The notes below the pieces were generated by a model. It searched no databases. It was given only the letters and a program-made list of their open reading frames with translations, and had not been told where the DNA came from. Positions 31,766-41,403 of a stretch of DNA of 43,700 nucleotides are shown piece after piece; the stretch's first letter is position 1; each line of letters begins with the position of its first letter. The position numbers and the translations under genes were made by a program. The DNA comes from Pseudovibrio sp. JCM 19062 (lineage in GTDB: Bacteria > Pseudomonadota > Alphaproteobacteria > Rhizobiales > Stappiaceae): contig BAXV01000032.1 of the NCBI GenBank assembly GCA_001310715.1, forward strand, positions 1 through 43,700. The letters are read 5' to 3'.

Positions 31766-32720
31766 ATGAAAAGAAAACTAATACTAGACGTGGACACCGG
31801 CACCGATGATGCTGTTGCCATTATGCTGGCTGCTTTGCATGAAGATCTGGACCTGGTTGGCATTACAACGGTGAACGGGAATGCTGAAGTGCACTATTGC
31901 ACAGATAATTCGCTGCGAGTGCTCGACCATATAGCAAGCCAGAGATTCCGGTACATGAGGCTGTTCCAAGCCGCTGGTGCGGAACGACTTTCCGGTGCCA
32001 CGCTCAAAGGGTGACCTGACAGAGAAGATCCACGGCAAACACCTTCCCTTGCCTGAGACGTCACTAAAAGCACAAAAGCAGCACGCGATTGAATATCTGG
32101 TTGAGACGTACCGCAACACGACTGACCCGATCACACTGGTTCCAACTGCACCGCTGACCAATATTGCAGCTGCGCTTGCTGTAGAGCCGAAACTGGTGGA
32201 CCTTATTCCTGAAGTAGTGATCATGGGTGGCGGCCATGATGTTGGCAATGTGACACCTTCTGCCGAATTTAACATCTGGGCCGACCCTGAAGCAGCTTAC
32301 GCTGTCTTCAACGCTGGTTTTGAGAAGTTAACACTGGTCCCGCTGGATGCCACACACAAAGCGCTGGTTACGGCAACACAATGCCGTCAATTTGAACAAT
32401 TGGGAACGCCCGCCGGTTCTGCAATGGCAGCCTGCACAGCTCACCGGATTGGCATCCATGACAAGATCCAGAGGATGGATATTGAGCATAGCGCACCTGT
32501 TCATGACGCGCTTTGTGTCGCCTACCTCATTCAGCCAGAGGTGATTACACTGGAGAGATACCCCGTCGACATTGAAACCCAAGGTGCGCTGACTGTTGGC
32601 CGGACGGTCGTAGACAAGGCTCATCGCGGCACCAAGCCAGACAACTGCAACGTGGCGTTTGATGCCAATGCGGCGCTGTTCGTCGATATCATGATGAAGA
32701 CATTTGCCAAGACTGCCTAA
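31766..32720 (+). CDS. Inosine/uridine-preferring nucleoside hydrolase (two frame breaks)
   Basis: Cleaves ribonucleosides to base and ribose. The calcium-binding motif DVDTGTDDAVAIML at residues 8-21 is diagnostic of the IUNH family; later come VPTAPLTNIAAAL, VIMGGG and AEFNIWADPEAA, and the C-terminal HDALC with its metal-site Asp. One G is missing near 31934 and one C at 31971-31972; with both, HIGKPEIPVHEAVPSPLVRNDFPVP is continuous. Corrected length is about 318 residues, normal. It may act with purine breakdown genes, of which the allantoinase at 39502 is the only other one here. A weak hairpin follows. Confidence 0.92.
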
Positions 32721-32728
32721 AGCCTCTG

Positions 32729-32757
32729 GGCACCGATGGTATTGAGCTATCGGTGCC
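32729..32757 (+). terminator. Weak terminator-like hairpin after the nucleoside hydrolase
   Basis: GGCACCGAT and ATCGGTGCC form a perfect 9-bp stem with an 11-base loop. The T run after it (TGTTC) is poor, so termination may be factor-dependent. Confidence 0.6.
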
Positions 32758-33110
32758 TGTTCATGAGTGGTTATTTTGTGAAAGCCACCCGCCTGACATT
32801 GCCCAGCAGCAAGAGGGTTCCGAGCCGTTCTATGGTGACGCAGAGAATGGTTGCTTTCGGCAGGCTACATGATGCTGGCACACACGATGCCGTGCGGTGG
32901 TAGGTATTAAGTTGGAGCTTATTGATAACTTCTGCCCGTTCGCGCACTTCTATCAGACGCGGTATTCCCTCCTTCGCAACACCTTTAATCACCTCACAGA
33001 AATGTTAGGTGAACTCACTCCATGCTCTTCGATCAACTCTGGTGAGAATTGAGGGGGCGTAGAATGAACTGCGCTACCTTTTAATCACCCCTTACCTTCA
33101 ATTTGATCAT
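32758..33110. other. Unassigned stretch
   Basis: About 350 bases without a convincing gene. A minus-strand frame at 32771-32992 lacks a ribosome site and any recognised family. It may be intergenic or the eroded remains of a gene. Confidence 0.35.
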
Positions 33111-33537
33111 TTGGCTTTGAAAGGAAATCAGATTCTTACCCTAAAATGTGCGGTGAATTATTTACCTGAAAGTTTGGGGTTAGATCAGATGCCTTGCTCC
33201 ACTGTGCACCAACTGTTTCACCAAATCGTCTCCTGCGAGCAACTTCTTGAAAATTGCGGAGAACAGATGTGGCGAGACAAACTATGCCAAATACGGGTGG
33301 TTGATGCTGCCGGAAATGAAGCGCTGGATCTGGACCTGCTGCTTTCGTACTTCTCTCAAAGCGAAGCGTTTTTTTGATCTGGAGCTTTCCAGAGTTCACG
33401 GCCACCGTGTTGATGAGTCCACAGAAGCCGGTGCGAACTCCCATCTGGTGAGTTTGCGGCTGGATATCTATTATCTTGCACAAAAATGCCGAGACGAAAG
33501 CAATTCAAGCATTGTCATCATCTCGGCATATCCTTAG
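33111..33537 (+). CDS. Possible hypothetical protein (uncertain, one frame break)
   Basis: Two plus-strand segments in different frames could form one protein of about 140 residues if the seven-T run at 33369-33375 is one T too long: the first contains CEQLLENCGEQMWRDKLCQIRVVDAAGNEALDLDLLL, the second runs DLELSRVHGHRVDESTEAG to a stop at 33535-33537. The start (TTG 33111 or GTG 33156) is unsupported by a ribosome site. I recognise no family, membrane segment or signal peptide. It ends six bases before the convergent RND permease stop, which is typical of a real gene end. A minus-strand frame overlaps and cannot be excluded. Confidence 0.25.
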
Positions 33538-33543
33538 CGGGTT

Positions 33544-36500
33544 TTACTCAGCGGGCGTCTGGCTCGCGCTTGTGCCCAGCGCCTCGTCAAGCTCAGAATG
33601 AAGCTTGTCTTCAGCGGCCTTACGTGGCTTTGTGTAGCGCATCAGCAGCAGGTAAGCTGCAGGCGTCACGAACAAGGTCGAGAGCGTTGCAAAGCCCAGC
33701 CCCCCAACAATCACCCAGCCCATTTCGATACGCGCTTCAGCACCTGCACCGAAGGCCATGACCAGAGGAACACCGCCAAGTACGGTGGAGACCACGGTCA
33801 TGATTACAGGGCGGAAGCGGACGATGCAGGCATCATGAACCGCTTCGAACACGGTGCGCCCTTCTTCGCGCAGCGCGTTGGCGAACTCGACGATGAGAAT
33901 GCCGTTTTTCGCCATCAAGCCGACAAGCAGGATGATCCCGATCTGTGAGTAGATGTTAATGGAGCCTCCTGTCAGGCCAATGGAGATGATTGCCGCTGCA
34001 ATCCCGAATGGAACTGTACAGAGAATAACCAGGGCACTCATGAAGCTCTCGAACTGGGCTGAAAGCACCAGGAAAACAACGAGAATTGCAAAGAGGAAGG
34101 TCATGTACACGTTGGAGGTGGTGCTCTCCAGTACGGCTGCTTCGCTCAGCAAGGTGACGTTGTTCCCTTCAGGCAGGACTTCTGCAGCTACTTCCCTCAT
34201 ATCCGAGATTGCCTGACCAAGATCATAGCCGTCATTGAGTGAAATGGTGACAGGAACGGCGCGTTGCTGCTCTTCGCGTGTCAGGTTTGGTGCCACGCCT
34301 TCTTCCTCGATAGAAACGATGGAGGACATGGGCAGCATGGTGCCGTCACTGGTCTTGAGGAAGATGTTTTCCAAATCACGGGTCGAGCGCATTGGCAGAC
34401 CACCTGCTTCCATAACCATTGGAATACCGGTGTCCTCGACAAACAGATCAGCAACAGAGGAGCCATCCAGCAGCATACGCAGGTTTGATGCGATGCGGTC
34501 AGACGAAAGACCCAGATCATTTGCCCGTTCCCGATCAACGCTCACCAGCAATTGTGGCTGGGTGGTCTCATAGGCAACGGAGGCAAATCCAACCTGATCG
34601 CCGTGGCGGGCCTGCATCTCTTGAACGATCAGGTCTGCACTTTCAGCGAGCTGGTCGTAGTTGGAGCCGGTTACGGCAAAGCGCAACCCCTGACCCGCTC
34701 CGCGAATACCAAGTGTGTTTGGCTGGGCCACACGAACTTCCAAGCCAGGGATCAGGGAGGTACTGCGTTGCAGTTCTCTAACGATCTCCTGCTGACTACG
34801 GTCACGTTCTGACCAGTCTTTCAAAGACATGACGAGGAAGCCACGTTGATCTGTCCGCCCATTCCCACGAGGCTCATAACGCTGAGCGCTTCACCATTTT
34901 CAACATATGGCTGAGCGATTGCCTCCAGCTCACTTACTTTGCCAGCAGTGTATTCCAGACTTGCCCCTTGTGGGGTGGAGCCGATCATAACAATGGTGCC
35001 CCTATCCTCGGTGGGGGTAAGTTGCTGCGGTAGGGACGCATATTGGGAAGCGCCGAAAACAACAAAGAGGGTCGCAACAGCTAGCAGCGGCAGCGGGCGG
35101 CGCAGTGTCCAGTCTAATGCCCGGGAGTAGGTGCGTTCGATCGCAGAGCCCATGCTCGAAATAGCAAGCCATACGCGAGAGGGTTTATGGGTGTCCTCGT
35201 AGTTCTTAACACGCAGCAAACGTGAGGCCATCATTGGCGCTAGTGTCAGTGCAACAAACGAGGACAGCATGACGCAGATTGCGAGCACAAAGCCGAACTC
35301 AGAGAATAATTTGCCCACGCTGCCGGGTAGGAATGAAATTGGGATGAAGACGGCTGCCAGCGTTGCCGTGGTCGTGATAACGGCGAAGAAGACCTCACGG
35401 TACCCAAGATGGCTGCGGCACGCGGCCCCTGCCCTTTTTGAACGCGCTTGGAAATATTCTCCAGCACAACAATAGCATCATCCACGACCATGCCTGTTGC
35501 CAACAACAAAGCCAGCAAGGTCAGCACGTTTGCAGAAAAGCCAGCTAACCAGATACCAACAAGTGCGCCGAGCAGGGCAACCGGTACGGTCACTGCAGGG
35601 ATAAGCGTGACACGAATAGAGCCGAGAAACAGCAGCATCACACCGATAACGATGCTGGTTGAGAGGATGAGCGAGAACACCACTTCCTCAATCGCACCGC
35701 CAATGAAGATGGCATCATCACTGCTGATATTGATTTGGACATCAGATGGCAGCTGATCCTTCATGCGCTCAAGTTCATCACGCACATTGTTGGAGATATC
35801 AATCGTGTTGGAGTTCGCCGCACGAATAACGCCCATACCAACAGCGCTTTTGCCGTTATAGAATGCACTGGATGACGCGCGTTCCGGGCCGTAGCTTACA
35901 AAGGCGACATCACGAATTCGCGTGGTATCGTTGAGCTTGACCATGCTGATCTGCTCGGCGGTTTCCACGTCAGAATTTGCACGAACGAAGAGCTCTTGCG
36001 AGCCGGTTTCCAATGAACCACCGGAGGTATCGAGGGCTAATTCGGTCAGAACTGAGCGCAGGTCGTCAGGGATCAGGCCGCGCGATGACATGGCCGGAAC
36101 ATCAATTGCAATTCTGAAGACAGGTGTTTGCGAGCCGTACAATTGAACGCTGGCAATGCCGGGTACAGATGTAATCCGGTCAACGATCTCATCGTCAACG
36201 TACTTGCTTAGCTCTTCAATGCGCATCTCATCAGATGTCACCACAAGGCGCATGACCGGATCGGCATCCGCATCGGCTTTTACGACCACAGGTGTGTCAA
36301 CATCATCAGGAAGGAAGCGTGCAGCACCGCTCACAGCATCACGGATGTCGTTAGCTGCCTCACTCACGTCCACACTATCATCAAACTCAACAGTAATGCG
36401 GCTATTGCCGTATCTGGACGTGGATGAGATGGATTCAATGCCGGATGTGCGGGAGATTGCCTTTTCCAGCACACTGGTCAGTTCAGCATCTGTTACTTCC

Positions 36501-36704
36501 GGTGGCGCACCAGAATATGTGGTTGTCACAGTTACGACGGGCCGGTCGACATTGGGCATTTCGCGCACTTCAATGCCAAGCATCGCTGCAATGCCTGCAA
36601 CAACAATGAGTAGGTTGAGAGTGATCGCCAGAACCGGACGGCGCACACAAAGCATAAAGTCCGCTTAAGTGACTTTCCCGCTCAGAGTTTTTATCATCTT
36701 TCAT
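33544..36704 (-). CDS. RND efflux permease, AcrB/MexF-like (three frame breaks)
   Basis: Inner-membrane pump subunit of a tripartite efflux system. N-terminal CVRRPVLAITLNLLIVVAGIAA is the usual first helix, followed by a large periplasmic part with TVTTTYSGAPPEVTDAE; motif VLTLLALLLATGMVVDDAIVVLENI (helix 4, proton-relay Asp) and the late IGIILLVGLMAKNGILIVEFAN (helix 10) are classic. Repairs are needed near 36661 (links ATG 36704, with AAAGGTG before it, to the body), 35399-35402 and 34856-34860. About 1052 residues after repair, normal for the family. It starts 24 bases after the adaptor gene; no outer-membrane channel gene is present, so it must use one encoded elsewhere. Confidence 0.93.
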
Positions 36705-36727
36705 AGAAACACCTTTGGGTCAGTCAA

Positions 36728-38114
36728 TCAGGAGTTGGAGCTTGCGGCATCATCACGCGATACGCTGGAGTGGGGACCGGAGCTTTCCACCGGCTCAACC
36801 TGCGGAGCTTGTTCGGCCCCAGCTTCTACCGGACCTTCCGGCGCTGCCTGCGGCCTTCTCCTTGCCGCTCTCCAAGTGCCTATCTCTGACACCCTCGGTT
36901 TGGCTGATCATCGGACCATTGGAGTCTTCGGGATAAATGAGGGCAAAGCCCGGCTCAGGTGTAAGTCGAAGCTTGGTTCCCTCACGCAAATCCCGAGTGG
37001 TTTCTGTAACGACGATATCACCCTGCTCAATATCACCTTCAACTAAGACCCGGTCGGCACTTCTTTCGATGACCATGACGTCCGTTCGCTGAGCTTGGCC
37101 ATTTTCCGCAGTCCACACATGCGGTCCCGTCCGATCCCACTTAAGCGCGATAGGTGGTATGGAAGGCCATTCTTCACCCTCCAACTGCACACGGGCATCA
37201 AACGCGATACCGGATCGGAGCAGGTCGTCTGGATTTGCAACGGTTGCCTGTACTTTAAGGGTACGGGAATCTGAGTTCACCCGGTTTTCCAAGGCGGTCA
37301 GCTCACCGCTGAAGACTTGACCGGGCATAGCTTCGGTGCGTAGCTCAACCGTGTCACCGCGCTTTACCTTGTTGGCAAATCGTTCGGGAACAACAAATTC
37401 CACCAGTATACTTGAGCGGTCATCTAATCCGGTAATACGGGAGGACTGGGTTACATAGTCGCCGACTTCGACATCCATGATGCCAAGCACCCCATCAAAC
37501 GGTGCCTTCACAATCCTACGTTCCAATTCAATACCGGCTTTATCCAGATCAAGACGTGCTTGATTTGTTGCCAGCATTGCGTTTTGCAACTGAACAGTGG
37601 AAATGGTTTGAGAGCTCATGAGCTGTTCGTAGCGCTCAACCTGATCTTGAGCATCCTTCAAAGCCAGACGAGCACGGTCGACGGCCAGTCGCTCTTCAGC
37701 ATCATCCAAGCGCAGAACAACATCTCCCTTGGAGACACGGTTCCAGCACCAAAAGCCAGTTCCTGAACACGCCCTGAGCTTTCGGGGAACAGGTCAGTCA
37801 TTTTGGCCGCGCGTCCGGTGCCGATGGCCCGAACGAAGGTGTCCGTCACGCCAGTGGTGACATTTCTGGCGCGGGCGAGAATTTCCTGATTGCCACCACG
37901 TCCTCCGCGATTACCACCACCACGTGCGCCTGTTGCCTGTTGGGGGAGCCTGTGACAGCAACTTCAGCGGTATCGGCAGGCCAGAGCGTTAATCCAAGTG
38001 ATGCCAGGATCGGGACCGGCTGCGAGAACAAAACCGGTTTGCCAATATATAATCCTGCTACACCGATGGTAACGGCGATCAGCCAGCTTTTACAGCCTGC
38101 TTCGAACGGGACAT
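36728..38114 (-). CDS. RND periplasmic adaptor (membrane-fusion) protein, several frame breaks
   Basis: Links the RND pump to the outer-membrane channel. The likely start is ATG 38114 (MSRSKQAVK, then one missing A at 38088-38091 to reach SWLIAVTIGVAGLYIG), giving an N-terminal membrane anchor. A Gly/Arg-rich linker (ARGGGNRGGRGGNQ) follows, then the lipoyl half ARARNVTTGVTDTFVRAIGTGRAAKMTDLFPESSGRV, a coiled-coil hairpin and the second lipoyl half VKAPFDGVLGIMDVEVGDYV with beta-barrel domain. Other repairs: C run 37942-37946, near 37740, and probably near 36870. The last would give a Pro/Glu/Ser-rich tail ending at TGA 36730-36728 instead of a stop at 36795. About 460 residues. Operon with the permease. 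Confidence 0.88.
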
Positions 38115-38417
38115 AAACACCCAACTCCTATAATATTTCGCATTACTTCCGGCTCGTAGGGCCCACTGTATCAGGGAAAGGCCTCATGGCGGTATCAAGT
38201 ATGCTTGAAAGGACACTTTAGTTGAGAGTGTTTTACATTGCTTTTGTGAGACGTGCGCATTTTGACGCTAACAAAAAAGTAATCGTTTTGTCGAAACTGG
38301 CAGTTTGGTACAGTCTGTTACATTTTTTTTCGCCAGCCTTGCCTTCCCTAAAGACAAACACGCAAAAGGCTGATAATATCATCAGGCCTTCCGGTCGCTC
38401 TCACAACAGCTGTTTAG
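38115..38417. other. Intergenic region RND operon / L,D-transpeptidase
   Basis: 303 bases with no supported gene; the leftward adaptor-permease operon starts at its left edge and the transpeptidase gene ends at its right edge. It should contain the efflux operon promoter. No regulator gene adjoins this operon. Confidence 0.4.
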
Positions 38418-39190
38418 CTAGATTCCGATTACTTCTACCGGGTTATCAGCACGACGTACGACCACGCGAGAGCCATCTGGCACGCGATTATAGAGGTCGA
38501 TCGCGTCTTGGTTCAGCAGCCGGATACAGCCGCTTGATACGTTCCGGCCGATGGACCAATTCTCATTGGTTCCATGCAAGCGATACAATGTATCTCTTCC
38601 GCCCTGGAACAGATAGAGCGCGCGAGCGCCAAGCGGGTTGGTCAGGCCCGGTTCCATACCAGTGCGGTATGTTCCAGCTCTGGCTGACGAACGATCATTT
38701 CTGCCGGTGGGGTCCATGTGGGCCACGCACGCTTGTACTGAACGACAGCATCGCCATTCCAGTTGAAGCCCTCGCGTCCGACACCGACGCCATAACGCAT
38801 CGCTGTGCCGTCACCGCGCACCTGATACAAAAAGCGGTTGCCAGGATCGACAACGATCGTACCGCCCTCCTCCGGGCCTGTGTAGTTTACGACCTGACGA
38901 AGATAGCGTCCGTCAGAGATTTCGTCGAGGTTGACGGCTGGAATCGGGAATTTCTCCTCCGGCAACGCGGCATAAACGCTCCTGTAGTAAGGATCATGAC
39001 GAAGGTCAGCGCCCCGGCGTGGGGCAACAGGTGCTTGACCGTACGCCATTGAACCTGGAGCGGGACCCTGACCGGTTGACTGACAGCCAGCTAAAGCAAG
39101 AGCTGCTGATCCGATCATAAAACCGCGTCTGGACAGTTTATTCTCGCGACAAGACCTTGCCGTCTGGACAGTTGCACTCAATAAGTTCAT
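38418..39190 (-). CDS. L,D-transpeptidase (YkuD/ErfK family), one frame break
   Basis: Cross-links peptidoglycan stem peptides or attaches lipoproteins in the periplasm. The export signal has twin arginines (SRRGFMIGSAALALAGC), so it may use the Tat route and be lipidated at Cys (about residue 36). The catalytic motif is RLHGTN...IGRNVSSGCIRL, with the active-site Cys and His both intact. One base is missing near 38669-38671; with it EMIVRQPELEPYRTGMEPGLTNPLG is continuous. Start ATG 39190 is preceded by AGGGTG. Length about 257 residues. It has no LysM or other peptidoglycan-binding domain that I can see. Confidence 0.9.
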
Positions 39191-39501
39191 GGTCACCCTA
39201 TTATTGTTCCTTACGTTATATTGCCAATCATGATGCAATAGGCATACCGCATAACCAACTTGCGTTTTCTAACTTGTCTCTATCAATAAGCAATTGAGGA
39301 AGACAGAGGGTCACGACAATTTGAAGCTACGCATCATTCACCATGTGGATTCAAAGTGTGTGATTAATGAGGCAATAAAGAGCGCATCTGGCCGGCAAAT
39401 GGCTGGATTGCGGCCAGTTCAAGACAAAATGAGTTTTTTTACTGTTCCGAACGTACCTCTCCCACCAAACGGGAGAGGTAAAACACAAGCTTAAAAAGGA
39501 T
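39191..39501. other. Intergenic region with a perfect hairpin
   Basis: 311 bases between two leftward genes. No coding sequence is supported. The perfect inverted repeat at 39454-39480 is the only marked structure. Confidence 0.4.
39454..39480 (-). terminator. Hairpin downstream of the allantoinase gene
   Basis: TACCTCTCCC and GGGAGAGGTA form a perfect 10-bp stem with a 7-base loop, 22 bases past the allantoinase stop. No T run follows directly on either strand, so it may be an RNA-stability hairpin rather than a true terminator. Confidence 0.45.
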
Positions 39502-40409
39502 TTATGGCTTGTGATGCGCATGCCAGTGGTGCGCAATATCGATGCGGCGGGGCACCCAGACATCGTGTTTATGGGAAATATAATCTAAAAAAAACGGGCC
39601 AAAGCAGCAGTTCTGCCGGGCCGTCCGGAAAGGCGGCAGTGCAGACCAACGGACATCATTTTAGGCGCGCCAGCCTCGCCTTCAGCGTAGAGCGTGTCGA
39701 AGCTATCTTTCAGATAGGTAAAGAATTGGTCACCACAATTAAAGCCTTGTGAGGTTGCAAAGCGCATATCATTAGCGTCAAGAGTGTACGGAATGATCAG
39801 GTGCGGCCCTTTGGGACCCTCGACCCAGTATGGCAGATCGTCTGCGTAGCTGTCTGAACTGTACAAAAACCCGCCCTCTTCCATGATCAAAGGCAGGGTA
39901 TTGACGGAGGTCCTTCCTGTGTACCACCCGTAAGGACGCTCCCCTGTCACCTCCTTGTGGATCTTGATCGCCTGCTGGAGGTGCCAGCGCTCGTCTTCAA
40001 TAGAGAAGTCCTTGTACTCGATCCACTTGAGCGCGTGCGAAGCAATCTCCCAGTCAGCCTCTCTCATGGCTTCCACGGCATCGGGGTTTCGAGCCATCGC
40101 AGTTGTCACGCCATAACAGGTGACGGGTCGCTCATATTTCTGGAACAGACGCCATAGACGCCAGAAGCCTGCTCGAGAGCCGTACTCATATATGGATTCC
40201 ATGCTCATATGACGTTGGTTCAACCATGTCTCAGCACCGATTATCTCAGATAGGAACGCTTCCGACCCTGCATCGCCATGAAGGATGTTGTTTTCGCCGC
40301 CTTCTTCGTAATTGATGACGAACTGAACCGCGATTTTCGCATTTCCAGGCCATTTGGGGTCAGGTGTATTTTGACCATACCCAATCATATCGCGTGCATA
40401 TTCCATCAT
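39502..40409 (-). CDS. puuE: Allantoinase of the polysaccharide-deacetylase type (PuuE), one frame break
   Basis: Hydrolyses allantoin to allantoate in purine breakdown with a deacetylase-like, metal-light fold. RDMIGYG near the N-terminus, AVQFVINYEEGGENNILHGD, MSMESIYEYGSRAGFWRLWRLF, the EIASHALKWIEY motif, GWYTGRTSVNT and the NDMRFATSQGF segment are characteristic of PuuE. ATG 40409 has AAAGGG six bases upstream. The poly-A run at 39587-39594 is off by one; repair gives ALARFFLDYISHKHDVWVPRRIDIAHHWHAHH to TAA 39504-39502, about 302 residues. No uricase, HIU hydrolase or OHCU decarboxylase is nearby, so the rest of the pathway is elsewhere. Confidence 0.92.
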
Positions 40410-40656
40410 GAAAACCCTTTGTACAGTTGACCCAAAACACTTGGCCTTAAAACAGCAAGATAAGACAAGTCAGTTTGTGCAGAAATCAAAAGCACATCCC
40501 AACTTCTTTCAGCAAGGTTGGAATAAATTTTTACGAAAAGCGCATTTTTTTCGAAGAATATTTATTAAATTTTGTGGGTAGCCATTGAAATTCTGAGTAC
40601 AAGGACAACCTGACACCTATGCAGCAGGACTGGGATATCCTGATACAATTCTACAT
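40410..40656. other. Divergent intergenic region puuE / padR
   Basis: A/T-rich stretch between divergent genes. It holds the leftward puuE promoter; the rightward promoter and operator lie in the following 61 bases. Confidence 0.4.
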
Positions 40657-40685
40657 TTGACAGAATTCACTGCTTTAAGTAAAAG
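40657..40685 (+). promoter_or_regulatory. Sigma-70-type promoter of the padR efflux operon
   Basis: TTGACA (40657-40662), a 17-base spacer and TAAAAG (40680-40685, 4 of 6 matches to TATAAT). The -35 is perfect. The large inverted repeat begins at the last base of the -10, so a bound repressor would block transcription start. Confidence 0.65.
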
Positions 40686-40717
40686 TTCGTTATATATCGA
40701 TTAGATATATATCGAAC
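40685..40717. promoter_or_regulatory. 33-bp inverted-repeat operator, probably for PadR
   Basis: Arms GTTCGTTATATATC (40685-40698) and GATATATATCGAAC (40704-40717) are inverted copies with 13 of 14 matches around GATTA. Each arm contains the ATATATCGA core, which also gives a direct-repeat look. Location between the -10 and padR, and symmetry fitting a dimeric winged-helix protein, suggest autoregulation of padR and the efflux genes behind it. The binding itself is an inference. Confidence 0.7.
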
Positions 40718-40828
40718 CAAAGCAGTTTTTTTTGTTAGCGTTGATTTTAAGTCTTTTGCGTTCAACAGTTTAGTCGAATTCACGGATATGTGAGTTCATT
40801 TATTGCACTCGGGTTCATGTGGTGGGGA

Positions 40829-41332
40829 ATGAGCACACGGAAATTTTGTCTTGCCATTTTATCCAGCGGAGACGCGACAGGATATGAAATTCGCAAGACT
40901 GCACAAGAAGGGCGTTTCAGTCATTTCGTTGAAGCAAGCTACGGGTCGATTTATCCGTCGCTTGCCAAGATGGAACAGGACGGTCTTGTGACGTGGCGCG
41001 AAGAGGCTTCCTCAGGCAAACCATCGCGAAAAATCTACTCCATTACACCCGTGGGCCGGGAAGCCTTTTTGCAAGAGCTTCATGAGACCCCTGTCGAAGA
41101 TCTGTTCCGCTCCCCATTCCTGCTTCTTGCTCTTTATTGCAGATGGGTCGGCACCGAGTTCATCTCCAAAGAGATTGACCGCCGAATTGAGCATCTGGAG
41201 CTTCAGGTAGCTGGCCTGAAACACGAGCTTGAGATTTCAACGGATCCTGCTGCTTTATGGACACTGGAATACGGAATTACGGCGTATAGCGCCTCCCTAA
41301 ATTTTTTTAAAGATGAACCGAAGCAAACTTGA
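40829..41332 (+). CDS. PadR family transcriptional regulator
   Basis: Intact winged-helix regulator. MSTRKFCLAILSSGDATGYEIRK with GRFSHFVEASYGSIYPSLAKMEQDGLVTWREE is the classic PadR DNA-binding domain; the C-terminal part is an antiparallel coiled coil for dimerisation (about residues 100-160). I choose ATG 40829 because family members start at this point; the open frame extends to GTG 40790 and an ATG at 40817, which would add an unlikely hydrophobic N-terminus. 167 residues. Its position directly before an adaptor-permease pair and behind a symmetrical operator marks it as the likely repressor of that RND pump, relieved by a pump substrate. Confidence 0.93.
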   Translation: MSTRKFCLAILSSGDATGYEIRKTAQEGRFSHFVEASYGSIYPSLAKMEQDGLVTWREEASSGKPSRKIYSITPVGREAFLQELHETPVEDLFRSPFLLLALYCRWVGTEFISKEIDRRIEHLELQVAGLKHELEISTDPAALWTLEYGITAYSASLNFFKDEPKQT

Positions 41333-41403
41333 GCGCATCGCCGGCGAGACTGTCTCCCACGCTCAAGCTGCTGAATAAACGCCCAGAACAGGCGGAGAGA
41401 AAA

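Noticed and set aside
32771..32992. Minus-strand small gene in the unassigned stretch
   Set aside because: No ribosome site, no recognised family and an unlikely composition.
33136..33483. Minus-strand gene opposite the possible 33111-33537 gene
   Set aside because: No family and no start signal; kept only as an alternative reading.
40790..40828. Earlier GTG start of padR
   Set aside because: Adds a hydrophobic stretch not found in PadR proteins.
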